Below, piece by piece: positions 53,370-61,584 of a stretch of DNA of 64,000 nucleotides (positions are counted from its first letter, which is position 1; the number at the start of each line of letters is the position of its first letter). Below the pieces are notes generated by a model that did not search any database, had not been told where the DNA came from, and was given only the letters and a program-made list of their open reading frames with translations. The stretch is taken from the NCBI RefSeq assembly GCF_963977235.1, contig NZ_CAXBOD010000006.1, forward strand, positions 59,523 to 123,522, given 5' to 3'. Origin of the DNA: Albimonas sp963977235. GTDB lineage: Bacteria; Pseudomonadota; Alphaproteobacteria; Rhodobacterales; Rhodobacteraceae. A program made the translations under genes and the position numbers.

Positions 53370-54147
53370 GGCGTCTGGCGACGGCCGCGCCGATCAGCGG
53401 CAGGCCGACGGTCATCACGATCATCACCGTGCCCAGCGCGTTGATCTCGGGACTGATCGAGTTGCGCAGCATGGCGAAGATCTGGGTGGGCACGGTCTCG
53501 ACGCCGCCGGGCTTCCAGAACAGGGTCCCGGTGATGTCGTCGAAGCTGATGGTGAAGGCGAAGAGGGCGCCCGCCGCCACCGCCGGCGCCATCAGCGGCA
53601 GGGTCACCTGGAAGAAGGTCTGGACGGGCGAGGCGCCCAGGCTCTGGGCCGCCTCCTCGAGCTCGGGCTTGATCGAGACGAGGCGCGCCTGCACCACCAG
53701 CACCACGAAGGGCAGCGTGAAGATCACGTGGCCGAACAGCAGCAACGCGAAGCTCTTGTGCAGGCCGAGGAAGTTGAGGAACAGCAGCAGCGCGACCGCC
53801 AGCACCACCTCGGGCACCAGGATCGGCGCGATCAGCAGGGTCGAGACCGCGTTGGCCCCGGGCACCCGGTAGCGGACCAGCGCGAGGCTCGCCAGCACCC
53901 CCAGCGTGGTGGAGATCGCCGCAGTCAGCAGGCCGAGGACGATCGAGGTGCGGAAGGCGCGCAGAATCGCCTCGTTCTCGGCGAGCTCGACGAACCAGCG
54001 GAACGAGAAGCCGGTCATCGGGAAGGCCCCGAACTGCGAGGCGTTGAAGCTGAGCAGCACCACCACCGCGACCGGCAGGAACATGAAGACGTAGACCAGC
54101 ACGGCCCATGTCGAAACGGCCGCCCAGCCGAGGGAAACTCCGCGCAT
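53347..54147 (-). CDS. ABC transporter permease (PotC-like)
   Basis: 266 residues from ATG 54147, which overlaps the stop of the preceding permease by one base (TGATG). Six membrane helices: FMFLPVAVVVLLSFNAS, SIVLGLLTAAISTTLGVLAS, LLIAPILVPEVVLAVALLLF and others. EAA loop ELEEAAQSLGASPVQTFFQVTLPLMAP. Channel half for the PotABCD-type importer. Confidence 0.93.
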   Translation of the reverse strand: MRGVSLGWAAVSTWAVLVYVFMFLPVAVVVLLSFNASQFGAFPMTGFSFRWFVELAENEAILRAFRTSIVLGLLTAAISTTLGVLASLALVRYRVPGANAVSTLLIAPILVPEVVLAVALLLFLNFLGLHKSFALLLFGHVIFTLPFVVLVVQARLVSIKPELEEAAQSLGASPVQTFFQVTLPLMAPAVAAGALFAFTISFDDITGTLFWKPGGVETVPTQIFAMLRNSISPEINALGTVMIVMTVGLPLIGAAVARRLAARSGG

Positions 54148-55016
54148 CAGCCCAGCCCCTTCATCAGCTGCGCCATGCCCAGATAGCGGTTGTAGATCGC
54201 CACCAGCAGCCCCAGCACCGCCAGCAGCATCAGGCTGAGCGCCGAGCCGAGCGGCCAGTTGAGCTGGGTGATGATCGCCTCGAACACCAGATTGGCGAAC
54301 ATCGCGTCCGTCGGCCCGCCCAGCACCAGCGGCGTGATGTAGGTCCCCGCGCCCAGCACGAAGCACAGCAGCCCCCCGGCCGCGAGGCCCGGCAGCGACA
54401 GCGGCAGCGTCACCTCGAGGAAGCTCTGCCAGCGGGTCGCGCCCAGCGAGGTCGCGGCGTCCTCGAGGTTGGTGTCGATCCCCTCGAGGCTGACGAAGAT
54501 GTTGAGGATCATGAACGGCAGCAGGAAATGCACCAGCCCCAGGATCACGGTCGTCTCGTTGTAGAGCATGTTGATCGGCTCGGAGATCACGCCGACCGCC
54601 ATCAGGGCGGAGTTGATCGCCCCCGAGACGCCCAGGATGTTGATCCAGCTCATCGTGCGGATGATGTAGCTGATCCAGAACGGCAGCATCAGCAGCAGCA
54701 GCAGGATCATCTTGTTGCCGCGCGATCGCGCGATGAAATAGGCTGCCGGATAGCCCGCCAGCGCGCAGACGAAGGTGGTGATCGCCGCGATCCGCAGGGT
54801 CGAGAGCAGGATGTCGCGGTAGAACGCGTCGCTCAGCGCCTCGGACCAGTTGTCGAGGTGAAACCCCGCCACGTCCGCGCCCGTCGCCGTGCGCAGCCAG
54901 AAGCTGTAGACCACGATGAAGATCAGCGGCACGAACAGCAGCAGCGCCACCGCGCTCAGGGCGGGGGACAGAAGGATCCAGGGCTGGCGGGCCTCGCGGG
55001 TCTCGACGGACGACAT
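54147..55016 (-). CDS. ABC transporter permease (PotB-like)
   Basis: 289 residues from ATG 55016 (GGTGGA upstream). Hydrophobic start: LLSPALSAVALLLFVPLIFI. Six helices and the EAA loop NLEDAATSLGATRWQSFLEVTLPLSLPG. PotB signature MLPFWISYIIRTMSWINILG. First gene of the importer operon, divergent from a LysR regulator with the operator-like repeat at 55068-55115 between them. Confidence 0.93.
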   Translation of the reverse strand: MSSVETREARQPWILLSPALSAVALLLFVPLIFIVVYSFWLRTATGADVAGFHLDNWSEALSDAFYRDILLSTLRIAAITTFVCALAGYPAAYFIARSRGNKMILLLLLMLPFWISYIIRTMSWINILGVSGAINSALMAVGVISEPINMLYNETTVILGLVHFLLPFMILNIFVSLEGIDTNLEDAATSLGATRWQSFLEVTLPLSLPGLAAGGLLCFVLGAGTYITPLVLGGPTDAMFANLVFEAIITQLNWPLGSALSLMLLAVLGLLVAIYNRYLGMAQLMKGLG

Positions 55017-55067
55017 GGAACAGTTCCACCGTTGGTCTGTGGCGAAAACGATGGCGGCGCCGCGCAT

Positions 55068-55115
55068 CATAGATCAAATAGATATCGAGAATTGTCGCTA
55101 GAGGTTCGATCTATG
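55068..55115. promoter_or_regulatory. LysR-type operator candidate
   Basis: Perfect outer inverted repeat CATAGATC (55068-55075) and GATCTATG (55108-55115), 32 bases apart, with inner imperfect dyad ATATCGA/TTCGAT. The right half contains the regulator's own ATG (55113). AT-rich against its surroundings. Fits a LysR site controlling the divergent potB-type operon and repressing its own gene. Confidence 0.65.
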
Positions 55116-56087
55116 GCCCGCCCCGCTCCCACCCCGCGACCCGAGCCGGAGCGCATCGCGCGCGAGCTCGACTGGAACCTGTTGCGCACCTTCGTGGTGC
55201 TGGCCGACAGCCCCTCGATCACCGAGGCCGCCAACCGCCTGCGGCTGAAGCAGCCCTCGCTGTCGGCGGCGCTGAAACGGCTGGAGGACCGGATCGGGCG
55301 GCGGCTGATCGACCGGGCGCCGGGGCGCTATGAGCTGACCGACGCGGGACGGCTGCTGTATCGCGAGGCGCTGGAGATCAACGGCTCGGTGCTGCGGCTG
55401 TCCACGCTGATGCGCGAGCTGACCGACGAGGTGCAGGGCCATGTGCGCGTGAGCCTCGCGAGCCACGTGGTCTGCCCCCTCTTCGACGAGGCGCTGGAGG
55501 GCTTCCATGCCGAGCACCCCCACGCCACCCTCTCGATCGACGTGCTCTCGAGCGCGGACGCCATCGGCGAGGTGATGGCCAAGCGCGCCTCCTTCGCGGT
55601 CTGCCTGGTGCGCGATCACAACCCGCGGCTGGAGTATCGGCGGCTGTATCGCGAATACTTCGGCCTGTTCTGCGGGCCGCCGCATGCGCTGTTCGGGCGC
55701 GACGACCTTCAGGTCTCGGACCTGGCGGGCCACCACTCGGTCAGTTTCGAGACGGACCGGCTGCAGGACGTGCTGCGCCCGGTGACGCTGATGCGGGCCG
55801 AGGCGGAGCTGGGGCAGAAGATCACCGGCCTGTCCTCGCATCTCGAGGAGGTGCGCCGGATGATCGTGGCGGGGCTGGGCGTGGGCCCCCTGCCCCTGCA
55901 CGTGGCTGCGCGCGACGTGCGCGACGGGCTGTTGTGGCAGGTCCCGCCCTACACCGGCCTGCCCGCGATCGACGTGCATGTGGTGTGGAACGAGCATGCG
56001 GTGAAGAACCGGGCCGAGGAGCGCCTGCTCGCCCGCCTGCTCGCCGCCATCGAGGCCACCCCGATCGAGGATCGCACCTACGTCTGA
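55113..56087 (+). CDS. LysR-family transcriptional regulator
   Basis: 324 residues. HTH: DWNLLRTFVVLADSPSITEAANRLRLKQPSLSAALKRLEDRIGRRLIDRAPG, classic LysR. The effector domain follows (residues about 110-310; HVRVSLASHVVCPLFDEALEGF, then GVGPLPLHVAARDVRDGLL). Ribosome site AGAGG. Divergent from the PotB-like permease, so it most likely activates the importer/aminotransferase operon in response to the amine. Confidence 0.94.
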   Translation: MARPAPTPRPEPERIARELDWNLLRTFVVLADSPSITEAANRLRLKQPSLSAALKRLEDRIGRRLIDRAPGRYELTDAGRLLYREALEINGSVLRLSTLMRELTDEVQGHVRVSLASHVVCPLFDEALEGFHAEHPHATLSIDVLSSADAIGEVMAKRASFAVCLVRDHNPRLEYRRLYREYFGLFCGPPHALFGRDDLQVSDLAGHHSVSFETDRLQDVLRPVTLMRAEAELGQKITGLSSHLEEVRRMIVAGLGVGPLPLHVAARDVRDGLLWQVPPYTGLPAIDVHVVWNEHAVKNRAEERLLARLLAAIEATPIEDRTYV

Positions 56088-56114
56088 GCCGGCCGCGCCG
56101 CGACGTCGCCCGAA

Positions 56115-56139
56115 AAACCGTTCGGCGCCTTCGCGGTTT
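56115..56139. promoter_or_regulatory. Weak dyad upstream of the aminomutase-like gene
   Basis: AAACCG (56115-56120) and CGGTTT (56134-56139) flank a 13-base GC-rich centre, in the 96-base gap before the 56184 gene. Could be an operator or the promoter's -35 area; support is slight. Confidence 0.3.
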
Positions 56140-56183
56140 GGTCCTAGCGTGCCCTGCAGAGGACCGGGAGCGGGAGCGACGAC

Positions 56184-57488
56184 GTGGCCAGCCTTTCAAG
56201 GACGACAATCGGAGCCGGGGACGCGGACCGGGCGCTGCGCGACCGCGCGGCGCAGGTGATCCCGGGCGGCATGTACGGGCACATGGCCACCACGCTCGCC
56301 CCGCCGCGCGCCCCGCAGTTCTACGCGCGCGCCGAGGGCTGCCGGCTGTGGGACGCGGATGGGCGGGACTATGTCGACCTGCTCTCGGCCTACGGGCCCA
56401 ACCTGCTGGGCTATGGCGAGCCGCGGGTGCTGGCCGCCGCCCGCGCGCAGATGGAGGTCTGCGACACGACCTCGGGCCCCTCGGGGCTGATGGTGGAGCT
56501 GGCCGAGGCGATGGTCGCGCGGATCGCGGACGCGCAGTGGGCGATGTTCTGCAAGAACGGCTCGGACGCGACCGGCATGGCGGTGATGATCGCGCGGGCC
56601 GCCACCGGCCGCCGGCGGATCCTGACCGCGCGCAATTCCTACCACGGCGCCCAGCCCTGGTGCACGCCCCGCCCCGTCGGCGTGCTGCCCGAGGAGCGCG
56701 CCCATATCGCCCATTTCGACTACAACGACCTCGAGGGGCTCGAGGCGGCGGTGGCGGACGCGGGCGAGGATCTGGCCGCGATCATCCTCACCCCTCACCG
56801 GCATGAGACCTTCGAGGATCAGGTGGACGTCGACGCGGCCTTTGCCCGCCGCGTGCGGGCGCTGGCCGACCGGAGCGGCGCGCTGCTGATCCTCGACGAG
56901 GTGCGCACCGGCTTTCGCCTCGCCGCGGGCGGCGCGTGGGAGGGGCTGGGCGTCGCCCCCGACCTGACCTGCTGGGGCAAGGTGCTGGGCAACGGGCAGC
57001 CGATCTCGGCGGTGACCGGCGGGGCGCGGGCGCGCGAGGCGGCGGGCTCGGTGTTCGTGACCGGATCGTTCTGGTTCTCGGCCGCCCCGATGGCCGCGGC
57101 GCTCGAGGTGATGGCGCAGGTCGCCGAGGGCGGCTACCTCGCCCGCCTCCAGTCCGCCGGCCGGCGCCTGCGCGAGGGGCTGGCCGAGCAGGCCGGACGC
57201 CACGACTTCCCCCTGACGCAGAGCGGGCCCGCGGCGATGCCGCTGTTCCGGTTCGAGGACGACGCCGACCTGCGCCGCATCTACCGCTTCTGCGACGTGG
57301 CGATCGCGAACGGGGCGCTGCTGAGCCCCTACCACAACATGTTCACCAACGCCGCGATGACGCCGGCCGACATCGACCGGGTGCTGGAGGCGACCGAGGC
57401 CGCCTTCCGCGACCTGCGCGCGCGCAACGCCGACCTGCCGCCGGTCCCCGCCCCGGTCGCCGCGCGCCTGGCCGCCATGGCCCGCTGA
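56184..57488 (+). CDS. PLP enzyme, glutamate-1-semialdehyde aminomutase-like
   Basis: 434 residues, class III fold. Opening VIPGGMYGHMATTL, cofactor region FCKNGSDATGMAVMIARAATG, LLILDEVRTGFRLAAGG and the Schiff-base Lys in TCWGKVLGNGQPISAVTGG. The GSAM-like wording (PGG, DEVxTGFR, GKxLGxGxPxxA) suggests an aminomutase or a decarboxylating/transaminating relative rather than true heme-pathway HemL, since it sits in a catabolic cluster. Followed 22 bases later by an amidase. Starts a four-gene plus-strand unit with no dedicated transporter. Confidence 0.85.
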   Translation: MASLSRTTIGAGDADRALRDRAAQVIPGGMYGHMATTLAPPRAPQFYARAEGCRLWDADGRDYVDLLSAYGPNLLGYGEPRVLAAARAQMEVCDTTSGPSGLMVELAEAMVARIADAQWAMFCKNGSDATGMAVMIARAATGRRRILTARNSYHGAQPWCTPRPVGVLPEERAHIAHFDYNDLEGLEAAVADAGEDLAAIILTPHRHETFEDQVDVDAAFARRVRALADRSGALLILDEVRTGFRLAAGGAWEGLGVAPDLTCWGKVLGNGQPISAVTGGARAREAAGSVFVTGSFWFSAAPMAAALEVMAQVAEGGYLARLQSAGRRLREGLAEQAGRHDFPLTQSGPAAMPLFRFEDDADLRRIYRFCDVAIANGALLSPYHNMFTNAAMTPADIDRVLEATEAAFRDLRARNADLPPVPAPVAARLAAMAR

Positions 57489-57510
57489 GCCGCCCTGAAG
57501 GAGCCGCCCC

Positions 57511-58932
57511 TTGACCGATCCCGCCACGGACGCCGATCTCGGCTTTGCCAGCGCGCGAGAGCTTCGCGCCCTTTACGACGCGGGCGAGGTCGCCCCCTCG
57601 GAGGCCGTCGCCGCCGTGCTGCGCCAGGTGGCGGCGAGGAACCCCGCGCTGAACGCCTTCTCCTGCGTGATGGAGGCCGAGGCGATGGAGGCCGCGCGCG
57701 CCTCCGACGCCCGCCTCGCGCGGGGCGAGGGACGGGCGCTGGAGGGCGTGCCGGTCACCATCAAGGACTTCTACGACGTGGCGGGCCAGCCGACCGAGAC
57801 CGGCTCGTTTGCGCTGCGCAAGGGCGTGGCGGGCGCGGACAACCCGGTGGTGACGCGCCTGCGCGAGGCGGGCGCGGTGGTGATCGGCAAGACCACGATG
57901 TCGGAGTTCGCCTGGTCGGGGATCAGCCGCAACCCGGTGACCGGGGTCACCCACAACCCCTGGGGGCGCGGGCTGAACGCGGGCGCCTCCTCGGCCGGGG
58001 CGGGGGTGGCGGCGGCGGCGGGGTTCGGACCGCTGCACCTGGGCTCGGACGGGGCGGGCTCGATCCGGATGCCGGCGCATTTCTGCGGGGTCTTCGGCCT
58101 GAAGCCCACCTACGGACGGGTGCCTCACATCCCGGTCAGCAACAACGACTACGGCACCTACATCGGCCCGATGAGCCGCACGGTCGCGGATTCGGCGCTG
58201 ATGCTCAAGGTCATGGCCGGGCCCCATCCGCTGGACCACACCAGCGCCGAGGCGCCGCCCGCCGACTATCCCGCCCGGCTCGACGCGCCCCTGAAGGGCC
58301 GGCGCATCGCCTATTCCCCCGACTTCGGCCACGCCCGGGTGGATCCGGAGGTGGCCGAGGTCGTCGCCCGCGCGGTCCGGACGCTCGAGGATCTGGGGGC
58401 CGAGGTCGAGGAGATCTCGCCCCCCTGGGGACCCGCCGGTCCGGCCATAGGCCGCTTCTTCTGGGCGGCGTTCCTCGGCCGCCGCGCCGCGCTGCTGGAG
58501 GATCACGCGGACCGGATGGGCGCCGACCTCGTGGCCTGCATCCGCGAGGGGGCGCATTTCTCGGCCACCGAGTATCTCGACTGGCGGGAGCGCAAGTACG
58601 CCTACGTGGCGGGGATCGCGCAGACGCTGCAGGCGTTTGACTTCCTGGTCTCGCCCGCCTGTTCGGTCGCGGCCTTCCCGGTGGACCGGGTGCAGCCCGC
58701 CCACTGGCCCCAGCACCCCTGGGACTGGCTGTCCTGGGCCGAATTCTCCTACCCGTTCGACATGTCGGGCGACCCGGCCTGCTCGGTTCCCTGCGGCTTC
58801 ACGCCCTCGGGTCTGCCGGTGGGGCTGCAGATCGTGGCCCGGCGCTTCGACGACCTCGGCGTGCTGCAGGCCGCCCACGCCTTCGAGCAGGCGAGCGGGC
58901 TGGCCGGCCGCCGCCCGCCGCTGTCAGCCTGA
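57511..58932 (+). CDS. Amidase (amidase-signature family)
   Basis: 473 residues, TTG start with AAGGAG nine bases upstream. The Ser-cisSer-Lys triad is visible: Lys85 (GVPVTIKDFYDVAG), Ser160 (NAGASSAGAGVAAAAGF) and nucleophile Ser184 (LGSDGAGSIRMPAHFCGVFGLKP). Spacings of 75 and 24 residues equal those of characterised family members. The usual GGSSGG and DxGGSIR loops are GASSAG and DGAGSIR. Hydrolyses an amide to acid and amine; substrate unknown. Next to an SDR and an FMO. Confidence 0.92.
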   Translation: MTDPATDADLGFASARELRALYDAGEVAPSEAVAAVLRQVAARNPALNAFSCVMEAEAMEAARASDARLARGEGRALEGVPVTIKDFYDVAGQPTETGSFALRKGVAGADNPVVTRLREAGAVVIGKTTMSEFAWSGISRNPVTGVTHNPWGRGLNAGASSAGAGVAAAAGFGPLHLGSDGAGSIRMPAHFCGVFGLKPTYGRVPHIPVSNNDYGTYIGPMSRTVADSALMLKVMAGPHPLDHTSAEAPPADYPARLDAPLKGRRIAYSPDFGHARVDPEVAEVVARAVRTLEDLGAEVEEISPPWGPAGPAIGRFFWAAFLGRRAALLEDHADRMGADLVACIREGAHFSATEYLDWRERKYAYVAGIAQTLQAFDFLVSPACSVAAFPVDRVQPAHWPQHPWDWLSWAEFSYPFDMSGDPACSVPCGFTPSGLPVGLQIVARRFDDLGVLQAAHAFEQASGLAGRRPPLSA

Positions 58933-58955
58933 CCGCCCCCCGCACAGGAGCGCCG

Positions 58956-59723
58956 ATGCCCCGACCCCTCGCCCCGCCCGACGCCGCCCCGGTTCTCGTG
59001 ACCGGCGGAACCCATGGAATCGGCGCCGCCTGCGTGCGCCTGCTGGCAGAGGAGGGCTTCCCGGTTCTGTTCTGCGGCTGCGACGCGCAGGCCGGCGCGG
59101 CGCTGGCCGCCGAGGTCCCGGGCGCGACCTATTTCGAGGCGGATCTCGGCTCGCCCGCCGGCATCCATGCCGCCGCCGACCGGGCGCTGGAGCTGTCGGC
59201 GGGGCGGCTCGCGGGGCTGGTGAACAACGCGGGCGTGGGGGTGCGGGCCGAGTTCGCCGCCACCGACGACGCGCTCTATGACCGGGTGATGGACCTGAAC
59301 CTGCGCGCGCCCGCGATGCTGACCGCCCGCCTGCTGCCGGCGCTGATCGAGGCGCAAGGCTCGGTGGTGATGATCGCCTCGGTCGCGGGCAAGGCCGGCG
59401 AGCGGGGGCTCGCGCTCTACACCGCCTCCAAGGCCGCGCTGATCGGGCTGACCAAGAGCCTGGCGCTGGAGCTGGGGCCGCAGGTGCGCATCAACGCCGT
59501 CTGCCCCGGCCAGATCGAGACCCGGATGATGGGTCGCACCCTGTCCCTGCCCGGCCGGCGGGAGCTGCTGACCGCGCGCATCCCCCTGGCCCGGCTGGGG
59601 CTGGCCGAGGACGTGGCCGAGGCGGTGGCCTGGCTGGTCTCGCCCCGCTCGGGCTACGTGACGGGCGACGTGATCACGGTGGACGGCGGCGAGACCGCCG
59701 GGCTGATGGTCCCGCAGGACTGA
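58956..59723 (+). CDS. Short-chain dehydrogenase/reductase
   Basis: 255 residues. Cofactor loop VTGGTHGIGAACVRLLAEEG (TGxxxGIG), NNAGVG, catalytic Ser in VVMIASVAGKAGERG, Tyr-x3-Lys as LYTASKAALIG, and a C-terminal SPRSGYVTGDVITVDGGETAG. NAD(P)-dependent oxidoreduction of an alcohol/ketone. The charged residue after the second beta strand reads FCGCDAQAG, without the Arg pair typical of NADPH users, so NADH is more likely. Ten bases before the FMO gene. Confidence 0.93.
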   Translation: MPRPLAPPDAAPVLVTGGTHGIGAACVRLLAEEGFPVLFCGCDAQAGAALAAEVPGATYFEADLGSPAGIHAAADRALELSAGRLAGLVNNAGVGVRAEFAATDDALYDRVMDLNLRAPAMLTARLLPALIEAQGSVVMIASVAGKAGERGLALYTASKAALIGLTKSLALELGPQVRINAVCPGQIETRMMGRTLSLPGRRELLTARIPLARLGLAEDVAEAVAWLVSPRSGYVTGDVITVDGGETAGLMVPQD

Positions 59724-59732
59724 GGAACGGAT

Positions 59733-61481
59733 ATGTCGATCGAGAGCTGGGCCGCGGCCCTGACCGCCGCCGTCGCCGCCCGCGACGCGAAGGCCGCGCA
59801 GGCGCTGTTCCTGCCCGGCGGCTTCTGGCGCGACTTCGTGGCCGTGGGCGGCACGCTGCAGACGCTGGAGGGCGCGCCCGCCATCGCCGCCTTCGCCGCC
59901 GGTCCCGCCGCGGACGCAAACCTCGAGGTGACGGCCGAGGCCCCGCCCCTTCTCCCCGGCGCCGACCCCGCGCAGGAGGGGTTCGTCGCCTTCGAGACCA
60001 CGCTCGGCCACGGCCGCGGCTATGTGCGCCTGCAGGACGGGCGCTGCCGCACGCTGCTGCTGTCGCTCGAGGGGCTCAAGGGCCATGAGGAGCCGCTGGG
60101 CGCCCGCCGCCCCTCGGGCCTGATCGACGATCCGCAGGGCCGCAACTGGAAGGAGCGGCTGGCCGCCAAGACCAACGCCTTCGGCAAGGGCGCGGAGCCC
60201 TGGGCGCTGATCGTGGGCGGCGGCCAGGCGGGGCTCGCGCTGGCCGCGCGGCTCGAGATGCTGGGCGTGCCCTACCTTGTCGTCGACAAGCATCCGCGGG
60301 TGGGGGACCAGTGGCGCTCGCGCTACAAGGCGCTGACCCTGCATGACCCGGTCTGGTACGACCACATGCCCTACATGCCGTTCCCCGAGTTCTGGCCGGT
60401 GTTCACGCCCAAGGACAAGATGGGCGACTGGCTGGACTCCTACGCCCATGCGCTCGAGCTCGCGGTGTGGACCGGCACCGAGTGCCTGGGCGCCGCCCGC
60501 CCCCCTTCGGGCGAGGGCTGGACGGTGACGCTCAGGCGCGAGGACGAGACGGTCACGCTCTCCCCCACGCATCTGGTGATGGCAGTGGGCAACGCGGGCT
60601 TCCCCAGGACGCCCGAGATCGAGGGCCAGGCCGATTTCGCCGGCGTGCAGATGCATTCCTCGCAGTTCGCCTCGGGCGAGGGGCTGGCGGGCAAGCGGGT
60701 GATCGTGGTGGGGGCCAACAACTCCGCCCATGACATCGCCGCGGATCTCGTCGGCCATGGCGCGCATCCGGTGATGATCCAGCGGTCCTCGACGATGGTG
60801 GTCCAGCAGCGCACGGTGGTCGAGACGATGCTGGGGCCGCTGTTCTCGCAGGGCGCGGTGGAGCGGGGGCTGACCACGGATCGGGCGGACCTGATGCTCG
60901 CCTCCTCCCCCTTCCGGGTGCAGGAGGAGAACGCCCGCGGCCTCTGGGCCCGGGTGCGCGAAGACGAGGCCGGGTTCTACGACCGGCTCGCGGCCGCGGG
61001 CTTCGCGCTGGATTTCGGCGAGGACGGCACGGGGATGCTGAAGTATCCGCGCACCGCCTCGGGATACTATTTCGACGTGGGCGCCTGCGCGATGGTGATG
61101 GACGGGCGCATCGGCCTGCGCTCGGGCACGGGGATCGCGCGACTGACCGCCGGGGGGATGGAGCTGGAGGACGGCGAGGTCCTGGAAGCCGACATGATCG
61201 TCTACGCCACCGGCTTTGGCGCGATGGAGGAATGGGTCGCCCGCCTCGCGGACCCAGCCACGGCCGAGCGGGTCGGTCGCTGCTGGGGCTACGGCTCGGG
61301 CGCGCGCGGCGACCCCGGGCCCTGGGAGGGGGAGCTTCGCAACATGTGGAAGCCCACCGCGGAGCCGGGGCTCTGGTTCATGGGCGGGAACCTGGCGCAG
61401 TCGCGATTCTACTCGCGCCTGCTGAGCCTTCAGCTGAAGGCCCGCCACGCGGGGCTGAACCTGGGCCCCGCGGCGGGCTGA
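59733..61481 (+). CDS. Flavin monooxygenase with N-terminal NTF2/SnoaL-like domain
   Basis: 582 residues. Residues 1-about 125 look like a SnoaL/NTF2 cone (AALTAAVAARDAKAAQALFLPGGFWRDFVAVGG, then LQTLEGAPAIAAF). The monooxygenase follows: FAD loop ALIVGGGQAGLALAARLEMLG, the class B identity motif FAGVQMHSSQF (FxGxxxHSxxF) and the NADPH loop VIVVGANNSAHDIAADL. C-terminal YATGFGAMEEWVAR. Class B FMOs oxygenate amines, sulfides or ketones, or decarboxylate indole-3-pyruvate in the YUCCA branch. The fused N-domain may bind or dehydrate the substrate. Last gene of the 56184-61481 set. Confidence 0.9.
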   Translation: MSIESWAAALTAAVAARDAKAAQALFLPGGFWRDFVAVGGTLQTLEGAPAIAAFAAGPAADANLEVTAEAPPLLPGADPAQEGFVAFETTLGHGRGYVRLQDGRCRTLLLSLEGLKGHEEPLGARRPSGLIDDPQGRNWKERLAAKTNAFGKGAEPWALIVGGGQAGLALAARLEMLGVPYLVVDKHPRVGDQWRSRYKALTLHDPVWYDHMPYMPFPEFWPVFTPKDKMGDWLDSYAHALELAVWTGTECLGAARPPSGEGWTVTLRREDETVTLSPTHLVMAVGNAGFPRTPEIEGQADFAGVQMHSSQFASGEGLAGKRVIVVGANNSAHDIAADLVGHGAHPVMIQRSSTMVVQQRTVVETMLGPLFSQGAVERGLTTDRADLMLASSPFRVQEENARGLWARVREDEAGFYDRLAAAGFALDFGEDGTGMLKYPRTASGYYFDVGACAMVMDGRIGLRSGTGIARLTAGGMELEDGEVLEADMIVYATGFGAMEEWVARLADPATAERVGRCWGYGSGARGDPGPWEGELRNMWKPTAEPGLWFMGGNLAQSRFYSRLLSLQLKARHAGLNLGPAAG

Positions 61482-61584
61482 GGCGCGGCGCGCCCGCAGG
61501 GTCCGTGCAGGCGGCCCCGGCCCCGGTTCCCGATTAACCCGCTCGCCACCCTCTCGCGCCTATTCCCGTGCGCGGGAGGACGCG

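Noticed and set aside
56184..61481. Indole-3-acetate biosynthesis cluster (aminotransferase, YUCCA-like FMO, amidase)
   Set aside because: The PLP enzyme is class III/GSAM-like rather than an aromatic aminotransferase, and no tryptophan-specific features are visible. Kept only as a loose possibility.
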